From Saccharothrix coeruleofusca (GTDB taxonomy: Bacteria; Actinomycetota; Actinomycetes; Mycobacteriales; Pseudonocardiaceae), in NCBI RefSeq assembly GCF_014648515.1, contig NZ_BMRG01000002.1, positions 381,522 through 431,530 on the forward strand: 50,009 bases of DNA, given 5' to 3'. Of the stretch, positions 35,840 through 46,666 are shown one piece after another. Below the pieces are notes generated by a model. The model saw nothing but the letters and a program-made list of their open reading frames with translations, searched no databases and was not told where the DNA came from. Made by a program: the position numbers and the translations under genes. How positions within the stretch are numbered: the stretch's first letter is position 1; every line of letters begins with the position of its first letter.

Positions 35840-36497
35840 CGGTCACCTCGCGGAAGGGCACGACCGAGCACAGGTGGGTGCGCGTCACCGTGCGGGAGTC
35901 CCGCGCGAGCAGGCGGTGGGCCAGCTCCTCGGCGCGTGGCCGGTCGTGCCTGGCCAGCACCGCGCACAGGTCGGCCAGCTGCACGGAGCGGTCGAAGTCG
36001 GGTTCGTCGTCGCGGGCCAGGCCCCGGTCGACCACCTCGGCGACGGCGTCGGTCAGCGCCGGGTCGTCCGCCGCGTAGGCCAGCTGCCAGTGGAAGAACA
36101 CCTCGTCCGCCCTCCGGGTCAACGCGCGCACCGCGGTCAGCCGCGCGGGCTCATCGTCGGTGAGCGCGCGCCCCTCCGCGACCGCACCGGCCAGCGTCGG
36201 GAAGCTGTAGTCGCGGTCGCGGCCGTCGGTGACGCGGCCGAACCAGGGCGAGCGCCGCCCGGCCTCGGCGATCGCGGCCACCACCGGGTACACCGGGGCG
36301 TGGCCCCAGCTGGCCAGCGCGACCACGGCCAGGAAGCGGTGGTAGCCCTCGGCCGCGTCGTCGGCCAGCACCTCGCGCAGGCCGGGAATCCGGTCGAGGT
36401 AGCGGCGGTCGGTGACGCCCGCGTCGATCACCGCGTACGGCTCGGTCGTGCCGTTGCCGTCGATGTCGCGGAACAGCAGCTCGCGCAGGGAGGCCAT
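35832..36497 (-). CDS. Hypothetical protein (221 aa), rpiB-nei2 operon
   Basis: A 221-residue predicted all-helical protein with Ala/Asp/Arg-rich repeats of HEAT-like character. No catalytic motif is recognised. It overlaps the rpiB stop by one base and the nei2 start by 8 bp, so it is translated as part of an rpiB-unknown-nei2 operon. An accessory role there is possible but not shown. Confidence 0.8.
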   Translation of the reverse strand: MASLRELLFRDIDGNGTTEPYAVIDAGVTDRRYLDRIPGLREVLADDAAEGYHRFLAVVALASWGHAPVYPVVAAIAEAGRRSPWFGRVTDGRDRDYSFPTLAGAVAEGRALTDDEPARLTAVRALTRRADEVFFHWQLAYAADDPALTDAVAEVVDRGLARDDEPDFDRSVQLADLCAVLARHDRPRAEELAHRLLARDSRTVTRTHLCSVVPFREVTGA

Positions 36498-36982
36498 CAG
36501 GGCAGGGCCGGGGCCTCGCCGGTGCGCTCGTACTCGCTGAGCATGTCGATCCGGCGGGCGTGCCGCTCCTGCCCGGAGAACGGGGTGGCCAGGAACGCCT
36601 CCACGATCGCGGTGGCCTCCTCGGTGGAGTGCATCCGCGCGCCCACGCCGATGAGCTGGGCGTTGTTGTGCTGGCGGGCGAGCTGGGCGGTCTCGACGCT
36701 GTAGGCCAGCGCGGCGCGCGCGCCCGGCACCTTGTTCGCGGCGATCTGCTCGCCGTTGCCCGATCCGCCGACCACGATGCCGAGGCTGCCCTCGTCGGCC
36801 ACCACGCGGCGGGCGGCCTCGATGCAGAACGGCGGGTAGTCGTCCTCGGCGTCGTAGACCGCCGGGCCGACGTCGACCACGTCGTGGCCCGCGGCGGTCA
36901 GGTGCTTGACGAGGTGGGACTTCAGCTCGAAGCCCGCGTGGTCCGATCCCAGGTAGACGCGCACGTCACAGGAGTCTGCCAT
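36497..36982 (-). CDS. rpiB: Ribose-5-phosphate isomerase B
   Basis: A 161-residue RpiB/LacAB-family isomerase interconverting ribose-5-phosphate and ribulose-5-phosphate in the pentose phosphate pathway. It has G-S-D-H-A-G-F-E-L-K at the N-terminus and the G-G-S-G-N-G-E-Q-I-A-A-N-K loop. That loop has a Glu base, as in the actinobacterial enzymes, rather than the E. coli Cys. ATG 36982 is chosen since upstream frame is non-conserved and overlaps the divergent gene. Confidence 0.95.
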   Translation of the reverse strand: MADSCDVRVYLGSDHAGFELKSHLVKHLTAAGHDVVDVGPAVYDAEDDYPPFCIEAARRVVADEGSLGIVVGGSGNGEQIAANKVPGARAALAYSVETAQLARQHNNAQLIGVGARMHSTEEATAIVEAFLATPFSGQERHARRIDMLSEYERTGEAPALP

Positions 36983-36992
36983 CCTGGCGCGC

Positions 36993-37700
36993 GTGTTCGG
37001 ACAACAGGGCAGCCGGGTCCGCCTGGAGTGGGGCGGTGAGGGCGTGGCCGCGCTGGGCGAGCAGTGCGCCGTGCTCGTCGTGGTGGACGTGCTGTCGTTC
37101 AGCACGGCGGTGGACGTGGCGGTGGGTCGCGGGGCCGAGGTGCGGCCGGTGACCTGGTCGGACCGGGCGGCGGTGCCGCCGTCGCGGTGGAACCTGCGGC
37201 CGTCTTCGCTGGTGGACGTGCCCGCCGGGGCCGTGGTGGAGCTGCCCTCCCCGAACGGCGCGACGCTGTGCGGGCTGGCGGCGGGGACCGGGGCGACCGT
37301 GCTGGTCGGGTGCCTGCGCAACGCGGAGGCGGTGGGCCGCGCGGCCGGGGCGATCGCCGGGGACCGCCCGATCGGGGTCGTCCCGGCGGGCGAGCGGTGG
37401 GGGGTGGGCATCGCCGCCGACGCCTCCGGCGGCCCGCTGCGGCCGAGCGCGGAGGACCTGCTGGGGGCGGGGGCCGTGGTGGCGTCGCTGCGCGAGCACG
37501 GCCCGCTCTCCGTCGAGGCCGATCTGGCGGCGGGGGTGTTCGAGCGGGCCGCGGTGGCGGAGTTCCTGGCCGGGTGCGTGTCCGGGCGCGAGCTGGCCGC
37601 GGCCGGTCACGCCGCCGACGTGGCGCTGGCGGGCGAGGTCGGGGCGAGCCGGGCGGTCCCCGTGCTCGCCGACGGCGTGCTCACCGACCTCGCCCGCTGA
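36993..37700 (+). CDS. ComB-like 2-phosphosulfolactate phosphatase family protein
   Basis: A 235-residue protein of the ComB family. It has V-V-V-D-V-L-S-F-S-T-A-V-D-V-A near residue 29, S-P-N-G-A-T-L-C near 87, and G-C-L-R-N-A-E-A. ComB hydrolyses 2-phosphosulfolactate in coenzyme M synthesis; actinobacteria lack that pathway, so the true substrate is likely another phosphate ester. GTG 36993 is only 10 bp from the divergent rpiB start, so the two genes must have overlapping or leaderless promoters. Confidence 0.87.
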   Translation: MFGQQGSRVRLEWGGEGVAALGEQCAVLVVVDVLSFSTAVDVAVGRGAEVRPVTWSDRAAVPPSRWNLRPSSLVDVPAGAVVELPSPNGATLCGLAAGTGATVLVGCLRNAEAVGRAAGAIAGDRPIGVVPAGERWGVGIAADASGGPLRPSAEDLLGAGAVVASLREHGPLSVEADLAAGVFERAAVAEFLAGCVSGRELAAAGHAADVALAGEVGASRAVPVLADGVLTDLAR

Positions 37701-37703
37701 TCC

Positions 37704-39059
37704 CTACCGCTGGATGGACTTCACCTCGGTGAACTCGTCCAGCCCGAAGCGGCCGAACTCCCGGCCGTTGCCGGACTGCCGGTAGCCGCCGAACGGCGCG
37801 CTGGTGTTGAAGGCCGCCCCGTTGATGTCGACCTGCCCGGTGCGCAGGCGCCTGGCCACCGCCAGGGCGCGGTCCTCGTCGGCGGAGAACACCGCCCCGC
37901 CCAGCCCGTAGATCGTCGAGTTGGCGATGCGGACCGCGTCGTCCTCGTCGGCGTAGGGCATCACCGAGAGCACGGGACCGAAGATCTCCTCCTGGGCGAT
38001 GGACATCTCCGGGGTGACGCCGCCGAAGACGGTGGGGGCGACGTGGAAGCCCCGCTCGGTGGGCCGCTCCACGCCGCCGAGGGCCAACCGGGCCCCCTGC
38101 TCGATCCCGGACCGGATGTGGCCGACCACGCGCTCGCGCTGCGCGGCGGAGACGGCGGGGCCGAGCCGGGTCGCGGGCAGCGCCGGGTCGCCCGGCTCGT
38201 ACTTGGCCGCCGCGGCCACGGCCAGCTCCACCGCCTCGTCGTGCCGGTCGGCGGGGACCAGCAGCCGGGTCCACGCGCTGCACGCCTGGCCGTTGTTCAT
38301 GAACGCGTTGGCCACGCCGATCTTCACCGCGCGCGCCAGGTCCGCGTCGTCGAGCACCACGTTGGCGGACTTGCCGCCCAGCTCCAGCGCCACCCGCTTG
38401 ACCGTCCCGGCGGCCAGCGCGGCCACCCGGCGACCGGCGCGGGTGGAGCCGGTGAACGACACCGCGTCCACGGCGGGGTGCGCGGCCAGCGCCTCCCCCA
38501 CCACCGGCCCGAGGCCGTGGACCACCTGGAACACCCCTTCGGGCAGGTCCAGCGAGCGCAGCACCTCGGCCAGCAGGTCCGCCGTCCCCGGCGCCAGCTC
38601 GCTGGGCTTGAGCACCACGACGTCGCCCGCCGCCAGCGCGGGCACGACCTTGGCGACCATCTGCTGCAGCGGGAAGTTCCAGGGGGTGATGGCGCCCACG
38701 ACGCCCACCGGCTCGCGCAGCACCAGCGAGTTGCCGATCTCCTCGCCCGCGAAGTAGCCCGCCTCCAGCGCCGCCGCCACGCCGCGCGCGATGCCGACCG
38801 GGTTGGGCACCTGCACCCGCGTGGCGAACGTGGTGGGCGTGCCCATCTCGGCGGTCATGGTGGTGGCGAACTCGTCGGCGCGCGCGGCCAGCTCCTCGGC
38901 GACCCGCCTGGCCAGCTTCGCGCGCTCGTCGACCGGGGTCGCCGCCCACGCAGGGAAGGCCGCGGCGGCGCGGGTCACCGCGGCGTCGACGTCCTCGGGC
39001 GTGCCCTCGGCGACCTCGCCGATGACTTCCTCGGTGGTCGGGTTGACGACCTGGAGCAC
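37704..39059 (-). CDS. Aldehyde dehydrogenase family protein
   Basis: A 451-residue NAD(P)-dependent ALDH. The general base E226 is in L-E-L-G-G-K and the nucleophile C260 in N-N-G-Q-A-C; the P-W-N-F-P cofactor segment is at 126-130. It is slightly short at the N-terminus for the family. GTG 39059 has GGAGGGG upstream. The upstream gene's reading frame runs through this start region and ends at 38975, so the first 28 codons are overlapped in another frame. Confidence 0.92.
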   Translation of the reverse strand: MLQVVNPTTEEVIGEVAEGTPEDVDAAVTRAAAAFPAWAATPVDERAKLARRVAEELAARADEFATTMTAEMGTPTTFATRVQVPNPVGIARGVAAALEAGYFAGEEIGNSLVLREPVGVVGAITPWNFPLQQMVAKVVPALAAGDVVVLKPSELAPGTADLLAEVLRSLDLPEGVFQVVHGLGPVVGEALAAHPAVDAVSFTGSTRAGRRVAALAAGTVKRVALELGGKSANVVLDDADLARAVKIGVANAFMNNGQACSAWTRLLVPADRHDEAVELAVAAAAKYEPGDPALPATRLGPAVSAAQRERVVGHIRSGIEQGARLALGGVERPTERGFHVAPTVFGGVTPEMSIAQEEIFGPVLSVMPYADEDDAVRIANSTIYGLGGAVFSADEDRALAVARRLRTGQVDINGAAFNTSAPFGGYRQSGNGREFGRFGLDEFTEVKSIQR

Positions 39060-39745
39060 GACCCCTCCCGACGGGATGTAACACTTCGAAGCCCTGAACG
39101 GCCCAACGTGTCACATCCTGCCCCGAGGGCTAACGAGAAGTCCAGCGTCCCCGTCCTGGTGCGCTTGAGCTCGAAGAACTGCGGGAAGCTGGTCAGCGCC
39201 CGAGCGCCGTCGAAAACCGTCACCGCGTCCTCGCCGCGAGGGATCCTGCTCAGCACCGGCCCGAAGAAGGCCACCCCGTCGATGTGGATGGTCGGCGTGC
39301 CCACGTCCATGCCCACCGGGTCCATGCCCCGGTGGTGGCTGGCCCGCAGGTCCTCGTCGTACTCGGCCGAGCGCGCGGCCTCGGCCAGCTCGGCGGGCAG
39401 GCCGACGTCCGCCAGGGCGAGCTCGATGACGGCGTCGTAGTCGCTGTTGCCCTCGTTGTGGATGCGCGTGCCCATCGCCGTGTAGAGGTCGCGCAGCACC
39501 GCGTCGCCGTGGTGCTTGGCAGCGGCGATGCTCACCCGGACCGGGCCCCACGCGCGGTCCATCGCGTCGCGGTAGCGCTCGTCCAGGTCGCGGCCCTCGT
39601 TCAGCACTGACAAGCTCATCACGTGGAAGTCGAGGTCGATGTCGCGCTGCGACTCCACTTCCAGTATCCAGCGCGAGGCGATCCAGGCGAACGGGCAGAC
39701 CGGGTCGAAGTAGAAGTTGACCTTGGTGGCTCCTTCAGCCGTCAT
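38975..39745 (-). CDS. DsbA-family mycothiol-dependent oxidoreductase (Rv2466c-like), C-terminally extended
   Basis: Residues 1 to about 207 match the Rv2466c family: [43 protein letters not shown], and F-F-E-L-K-R-T-R-T. The thiol motif is C17-P-F-A20, so the second Cys of C-P-W-C is absent. Rv2466c itself uses mycothiol to reduce nitro-prodrugs. The family normally ends soon after K-R-T-R-T. Here the frame reads ~45 codons further, through the gap and into the ALDH gene; an out-of-frame TAG sits just where the stop is expected (about 39130). Confidence 0.85.
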   Translation of the reverse strand: MTAEGATKVNFYFDPVCPFAWIASRWILEVESQRDIDLDFHVMSLSVLNEGRDLDERYRDAMDRAWGPVRVSIAAAKHHGDAVLRDLYTAMGTRIHNEGNSDYDAVIELALADVGLPAELAEAARSAEYDEDLRASHHRGMDPVGMDVGTPTIHIDGVAFFGPVLSRIPRGEDAVTVFDGARALTSFPQFFELKRTRTGTLDFSLALGAGCDTLGRSGLRSVTSRREGSCSRSSTRPPRKSSARSPRARPRTSTPR

Positions 39746-39964
39746 GGTGCGTTGCCCTTCTGGCGTCGGGCGGTGGCGGACTCCGCCCCCTGCGGCTCCA
39801 TCGTCGCCGAGGACGGGCACCCGCGCAGCGTTCCCGCGGAAGGGAGTCCACTTCCCCCCGCGGCTCGTGATTGGATGCGACTGTCGTGTTCACCGACGCG
39901 ACACCATCCCCGTACCGACGACGTCGGCGCCGAGTCCTGCCGGCGACGACAGACGAGGTGACCA

Positions 39965-42523
<2,559 letters not shown>

Positions 42524-42536
42524 CCTGCTGCGCCGA

Positions 42537-42566
42537 GGCCGCGTCCCTCTTTCGGGGGACGCGGCC
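42537..42566 (+). terminator. Terminator after pepN
   Basis: GGCCGCGTCCC (42537-42547) pairs perfectly with GGGACGCGGCC (42556-42566) across an 8-base loop, 14 bp past the pepN stop. Confidence 0.8.
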
Positions 42567-42612
42567 CGCTCATCCCCTCGCGGAGGGTCCCCCGACCGCT
42601 AGCCTCCGGCGG

Positions 42613-43263
42613 ATGGCGGAGATGCTCAACGCGGTGGCGAGTCTCTTATGGCCGCTGATCCTGCTCCTGCTGCTCCTGCTGTTCCGCACCCCGCTGCGCG
42701 AGGTGGTGCGGTCCGCTCGGGAGCGCGAGATCTCGCTGGAGATCGGTGGCCAGCGGGTCACCCTCGGCGTGCTGAACCGGGCCCAGAACGAGGCGATCGC
42801 CGACCTGCGGAAGCAGGTGAGCGCGCTGCGCGAGGCGCTCGGCGAGGCGTCGGGTCAGGTCGGCTCGCCCGCCGTGGCCGCGGTGCCCGACGAGGAGCCC
42901 GCGCCGCTGCGCGTGCTGTGGGTGGACGACCACCCGGAGAACAACGTGCTGGAGATCGCGCAGCTCCAGGACAACGGGGTCCGCGTGGACTCGGCGACCT
43001 CCACCCGCGAGGGGCTGGAGCTGTTCGCCACCAACCGGTACCGGCTGGTGGTCACCGACATGGCGCGTGCCGAGGTGGTGGACGCGGGCGTGCGGCTGGC
43101 GACCGCGCTGCGCGAGCTGGACCCGGCGGTGCCCATCGTCGTCTACTGCGGGGCCAGGGCCAAGCGGACCCTGGGCGCGCGCGCCATCGCGGCGGGAGCG
43201 AACGCGGTCACCAACTCGCCGTGGGAGCTGACCGAGCACTTCCGCAAGCTCGCCCTGCTCTGA
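42613..43263 (+). CDS. Membrane-anchored receiver-domain protein without output domain
   Basis: A 216-residue protein. The N-terminal membrane helix (residues 8-24, L-L-W-P-L-I-L-L-L-L) is followed by a charged coiled-coil-like segment (54-80) and a receiver domain (98-216). The acidic pair D104-D105 and the phosphoacceptor D148 (V-T-D-M-A-R-A-E) are kept, as is a switch region I-V-V-Y-C-G. There is no DNA-binding or enzymatic output domain and no kinase nearby. It sits between pepN and the DUF5130 gene; ATG 42613 follows the pepN terminator. Confidence 0.85.
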   Translation: MAEMLNAVASLLWPLILLLLLLLFRTPLREVVRSAREREISLEIGGQRVTLGVLNRAQNEAIADLRKQVSALREALGEASGQVGSPAVAAVPDEEPAPLRVLWVDDHPENNVLEIAQLQDNGVRVDSATSTREGLELFATNRYRLVVTDMARAEVVDAGVRLATALRELDPAVPIVVYCGARAKRTLGARAIAAGANAVTNSPWELTEHFRKLALL

Positions 43264-43268
43264 AACAC

Positions 43269-43305
43269 GCTGAAGGCCCCGGCGACGGGCACCGGGGCCT
43301 TCAGC
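43269..43305. terminator. Bidirectional terminator
   Basis: GCTGAAGGCCCCGG (43269-43282) and CCGGGGCCTTCAGC (43292-43305) are a perfect 14-bp stem with a 9-base loop, between convergent genes. Confidence 0.85.
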
Positions 43306-43315
43306 GGAAATCCGC

Positions 43316-43798
43316 TCAGGAGCGCGGCGCGTGCCCCGCCTGGTCGGCCAGCATCCGCAGACCGCTGACCAGGCCACCCGCCAGGTCGCCCTCCTTGAAG
43401 CTGGCCACCATGCTCATCACCGCGAGCTTGGCGCCCCGGTCGGGCAGCCTGCGGTGCGACTCCTCGCCGGTCACGATCTCCACGACGCGCTCGCCGGGCG
43501 AGACCGCGACCAGCACCGCGTGCGTCGGGCGCGCGGTGGACGCGTGCAGCGCCTCGGCCTGCGCGCGGGTGTCGCCGCCCAGCTCGCCCAGGTAGACGCT
43601 GAAGTCCAGGCCGGTGGTGCGGCTGGCCAGGGTCAGCGCCTCGTCCAGGCTGGACAGCTGGACCGGGGTGAACGGCACGGTGGGCGCCTGCGGCGTGTGC
43701 ATCCTCGCCACGGAGATCCGGCCGCTGGCGGTGACCGCCTCGCCGACCCCCAGCTGCGACGGGTCCACCGCCGCGCGCACGACCTCACCAGTTGCCAC
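43316..43798 (-). CDS. DUF5130 family protein
   Basis: A 160-residue protein of the TPM-related DUF5130 family, the counterpart of Rv2468c. It has L-D-F-S-V-Y-L-G-E-L-G near residue 64 and V-L-V-A-V-S-P-G-E-R-V-V-E-I-V-T-G. There is no signal peptide or membrane helix. It overlaps the upstream ctaJ-like gene by 14 bp, so co-translated. Function unknown. Confidence 0.87.
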   Translation of the reverse strand: MATGEVVRAAVDPSQLGVGEAVTASGRISVARMHTPQAPTVPFTPVQLSSLDEALTLASRTTGLDFSVYLGELGGDTRAQAEALHASTARPTHAVLVAVSPGERVVEIVTGEESHRRLPDRGAKLAVMSMVASFKEGDLAGGLVSGLRMLADQAGHAPRS

Positions 43799-44033
43799 GG
43801 GCGCCTCCCTTGGCGGTCCGGCCCTCGGCCGGGGTGTCCACGACGACGGCGTGGTGGGTCTGCGGCAGCCCGGCCGGGTTGGCGCTCCACCACACCGGGG
43901 CGTAGCCCCATTCCTGCCCTGGGCGGTACCGCTGGATGCGGGTCGCCTTCCGCCTCAGCGTCAGCAGCGCGATCACGCCGTAGATGGCCAGCGGGATCAG
44001 CGCGAAGACGAGCAAGGTCTCCACGATCGTCAC
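43785..44033 (-). CDS. ctaJ: Probable aa3-type cytochrome c oxidase accessory subunit CtaJ
   Basis: An 82-residue protein. It has one N-terminal membrane helix (residues 3-25), then R-Y-R-P-G-Q-E-W-x-Y-x-P-V-W-W-S-A-N-P and a flexible tail ending G-G-A-R-G-N-W. This pattern and its place beside DUF5130/pepN match the small subunit (CtaJ) seen in mycobacterial bc1-aa3 supercomplex structures. The assignment rests on family recall, not on an alignment. Confidence 0.72.
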   Translation of the reverse strand: MTIVETLLVFALIPLAIYGVIALLTLRRKATRIQRYRPGQEWGYAPVWWSANPAGLPQTHHAVVVDTPAEGRTAKGGARGNW

Positions 44034-44060
44034 GGCGGTTACGGTAACCGATCGCCGTCG

Positions 44061-45293
44061 TCACGTCCGGGCGAGGGGGCGTGCCAGCGCCACCGCGGTG
44101 AGCACGACGACCCCTCCCGCCACCAGGTAGACCGCGCCGAGGGACACCGCTTGGGCCAGCGGGCCCGCCAGCGCGGCCCCCAGCGGCGACAGGCCCCAGG
44201 CCAGCACCCGGTAGGCGCTGGTGACCCGACCCATCATCGGGGCGGGGGTCAGCCGCTGCCTGCGGGTGGCCGACTGGACGTTCCAGGTGGCCGCGGCCAG
44301 GCCGAACAGCAGCACCGCGGCGATCGCCACCGGCAGCGCCGAGGTCGCGCCGAAGGCGATGAACGCCAGGCCGAGCACCACCAGCGCGCCGACCATGACC
44401 CGGCCGCCGCCCAGCCTGGCGGCCAGCGCCGGGCTCAGCCGCGCGCCCGCGAGCGAGCCGACCGCGATCACCACCACCAGCCACGGCATCACCGCCTCGG
44501 GCAGCCGCAGCACGTTGATCGCGTACAGCGCCAGCATCGCGTTGACCGCGGCGGCGCACAGCGCGGTGACGCCGACCGCGAGCACCAGCACCCGCAGGCC
44601 GGGGTGGCGGGCCAGGTGCGCGAGGCCCTCGACGAGCTGGGCGCGGATCGCGCCGAGACCGGTGCGGCGCCGCGTTCCGACCGGGGGCGGCCCGACCGGG
44701 GGCAGCCGGACCGGGGGCAGCCGGGCCGCGCAGACCGCCGCGACCACGAACGTCAGCGCGTCCAGGGCGAAGCAGGCCGCGGGCTCCCACCAGAACAGGG
44801 CGCTGGCCGCGAGCGGCCCGGCCAGGTCCATGCCGATGGTCTCGGCGGTGACGAACCGGCCGTTGGCGCGCTCCAGGTCGGCCGGGCCCGCCAGCTCCAC
44901 CAGCAGCACCTGCGAGGCGCTGTCGGCGAAGGACTCGGCGCTGGTCAGCACGAACCCGACGGCGCACAGCACGGCGACCGAGGCCCGGTCGGCGAACACC
45001 GCCCAGGCCAGCAGCCCGGTGACCGCGGCGCGGAAGGCGTGCGCGGCGGCCAGCACCGGTCCAGGGCGCCAGCGGTCCACCAGCACACCCGCGGGCAGGG
45101 CGACCACCAGCCAGGGCAGCGCCACGGCGACCGCCACGGCCGAGGCGGCCAACGGGCTGCGGGTGCTGACGGCGGTGTAGAGCGGCAGGGCCACGGTGCG
45201 CACGCCGTCGCCGACCAGCGAGGTGATCCAGGCGCCCGTGAGCAGCCGGAAACCCGGCGTGCCGATCCCCGTGCGCTGGAGCGGTTCTTCCAC
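44061..45293 (-). CDS. MFS transporter
   Basis: A 410-residue major facilitator protein with about 12 membrane helices. The cytoplasmic A-G-V-L-V-D-R-W-R-P loop between helices 2 and 3 and a central linker rich in Pro/Arg (R-L-P-P-V-R-L-P-P-V) are visible. It resembles DHA3-type drug/enterobactin exporters. The substrate is unknown. Not part of the conserved order as I recall it, so possibly lineage-specific. Confidence 0.88.
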   Translation of the reverse strand: MEEPLQRTGIGTPGFRLLTGAWITSLVGDGVRTVALPLYTAVSTRSPLAASAVAVAVALPWLVVALPAGVLVDRWRPGPVLAAAHAFRAAVTGLLAWAVFADRASVAVLCAVGFVLTSAESFADSASQVLLVELAGPADLERANGRFVTAETIGMDLAGPLAASALFWWEPAACFALDALTFVVAAVCAARLPPVRLPPVGPPPVGTRRRTGLGAIRAQLVEGLAHLARHPGLRVLVLAVGVTALCAAAVNAMLALYAINVLRLPEAVMPWLVVVIAVGSLAGARLSPALAARLGGGRVMVGALVVLGLAFIAFGATSALPVAIAAVLLFGLAAATWNVQSATRRQRLTPAPMMGRVTSAYRVLAWGLSPLGAALAGPLAQAVSLGAVYLVAGGVVVLTAVALARPLART

Positions 45294-45497
45294 CGCCTAC
45301 CTCGCTATGACGTGAGCTACTCCCGGATCAGGCGATGTTACGCAGCGTGCCGAGGCGAACCGGAAGCAGGAACGGAACCGCTCCGCCGTCGCAGTGGGTA
45401 CCCCCTGACGGACTGCACCCGGACGGAGGCGAACGGCGGCCGGTTTGGCGTCTTGTCCTCCGCCGCCCCGCCTTCTAGCTTTTCACCTGTACGGGTC

Positions 45498-45525
45498 TTG
45501 CGCATTCGTTCCTGAATCCTATTTA
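45498..45525 (+). promoter_or_regulatory. Candidate promoter of the SVRIT-repeat gene
   Basis: TTGCGC (45498-45503) and TATTTA (45520-45525) are separated by 16 nt in a locally AT-richer stretch, 28 bp upstream of the start codon. Matches to a sigma-70-like consensus are partial. Confidence 0.4.
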
Positions 45526-45553
45526 TCACTCACCGAGTCTCGGAGGACACGAC

Positions 45554-45853
45554 ATGTACACCACGAACTCCGCTCAGGCCGTTGTCCTCACTCGTTCGTC
45601 TTACACCCGAATGGCGCAGCCCGACGCGTCTGTTCAGCGCTCCGTGACCGCATCCGGCTCGGTGCGCATCACCGCACGCGACTCCGTTCGCATCACCGCG
45701 CGCGACTCCGTTCGGATTACCTCGTTCGGTTCGGTCCGCATCACCGGCGCGCTGGACTCCGTGCGCATCACGGCACGCGACTCGGTGCGCATCACCGCAC
45801 GCGACTCGGTCCGCATCACCGCGCACCGCGAGGACCTGGCACTGGCCGCGTGA
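45554..45853 (+). CDS. SVRIT octapeptide-repeat protein, unknown family
   Basis: A 99-residue protein from ATG 45554, preceded by a strong GGAGG 7 nt upstream. Residues 1-34 are a Ser/Thr/Val-rich leader. Residues 35-91 are seven tandem units of [G/D]-S-V-R-I-T-[A/S/G]-x: six of 8 residues and one of 9 (59-67). The tail is R-E-D-L-A-L-A-A. The units use different codons for the same residues (V as GTG/GTT/GTC, R as CGC/CGG, I as ATC/ATT, T as ACC/ACG), so the protein sequence is under selection. Alternating V-x-I strands with G/D turns suggest a small beta-solenoid or aggregating beta structure. There is no signal peptide. It ends 1 bp before the convergent HNH gene. Confidence 0.8.
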   Translation: MYTTNSAQAVVLTRSSYTRMAQPDASVQRSVTASGSVRITARDSVRITARDSVRITSFGSVRITGALDSVRITARDSVRITARDSVRITAHREDLALAA

Positions 45854-45854
45854 G

Positions 45855-46514
45855 CTACGCCGCGGGCTCCCCCAGGTAGGGCAGCCACAGCGGATCGGCC
45901 TCGGCGACGCCCGCCAGCAGCCGCCAGTGCGGCCCGCGCGGGGCGCTGGGCACGACGCGCAACCGCCACCCCAGCTCCGACAGCAGCTTGTCGGCCTTGC
46001 GGTGGTTGCACTTCGCGCAGCAGGCCACGCAGTTGGTCCAGGAGTGGGGGCCACCCCGGCTGCGCGGCACCACGTGGTCGATGGTCTCGGCCCGCCCGCC
46101 GCAGTAGGCGCAGCGGTACCGGTCCCGGTGCATCAGCCCGGCGCGGGTCAGCGGAACCCGGCCCCGGTACGGCACGCGCACGTAGTTGCTCAACCTGATC
46201 ACCGAGGGCACCACGACCTGCGAGGTCGAGGAGTGGACCACGGCCCCGGCCGGGTCGCCGTGCACCACCTCGGCCTTCCCGCACACCACCAGCACCACCG
46301 CGCGCCGCAGCGGCAGCGCGGTCAGCGGCTCGAACGTGGCGTTGAGGAGCAGTACTTTTCTCCGTCCCCAGGGGAACACCACCGGCTTCGCCGAACCGCT
46401 CCCCTCCCCGTCGACCACAGCGTGCACACCGGGCTGTTTTTGGCCGGACGGGGCCACCGGCGCGAGCCCGGCGTTCGCCAGGGCGCCGATCGGGGTGGGT
46501 TGTCGGTCTGGCAC
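45855..46514 (-). CDS. HNH endonuclease family protein (Rv2469c-like)
   Basis: A 219-residue protein. The N-terminal part has L-L-L-N-A-T-F-E-P-L and V-P-S-V-I-R-L-S-N-Y-V. A zinc-stabilised HNH domain follows: C-A-Y-C-G, D-H-V-V-P-R-S-R-G-G, W-T-N-C-V-A-C-C-A-K-C-N. These bacterial proteins are widespread but their target is unknown. Its position between pepN/DUF5130 and glbO fits the conserved block. Confidence 0.92.
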   Translation of the reverse strand: MPDRQPTPIGALANAGLAPVAPSGQKQPGVHAVVDGEGSGSAKPVVFPWGRRKVLLLNATFEPLTALPLRRAVVLVVCGKAEVVHGDPAGAVVHSSTSQVVVPSVIRLSNYVRVPYRGRVPLTRAGLMHRDRYRCAYCGGRAETIDHVVPRSRGGPHSWTNCVACCAKCNHRKADKLLSELGWRLRVVPSAPRGPHWRLLAGVAEADPLWLPYLGEPAA

Positions 46515-46666
46515 GCGACCACCTCCACCGGTTCAGGCATAGCAGACCACAGATCACCCCCAAAAATCACCTGTGATATGTGACGTGTCATGCAGTCGTG
46601 GCCGAACATTCGGCGAACCGACTCCCTATCGGTGATGGTTTTCATCATGGCGGTACCCTCGGCGAG

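Noticed and set aside
45640-45845. CRISPR-like regular repeats
   Set aside because: The 24-bp units are contiguous with no spacers, in frame, and vary mainly at third codon positions: coding repeats, not a CRISPR array.
46601-46614. SOS/LexA box
   Set aside because: GCCGAACATTCGGC lacks the GAAC-N4-GTTC pattern of actinobacterial LexA sites.
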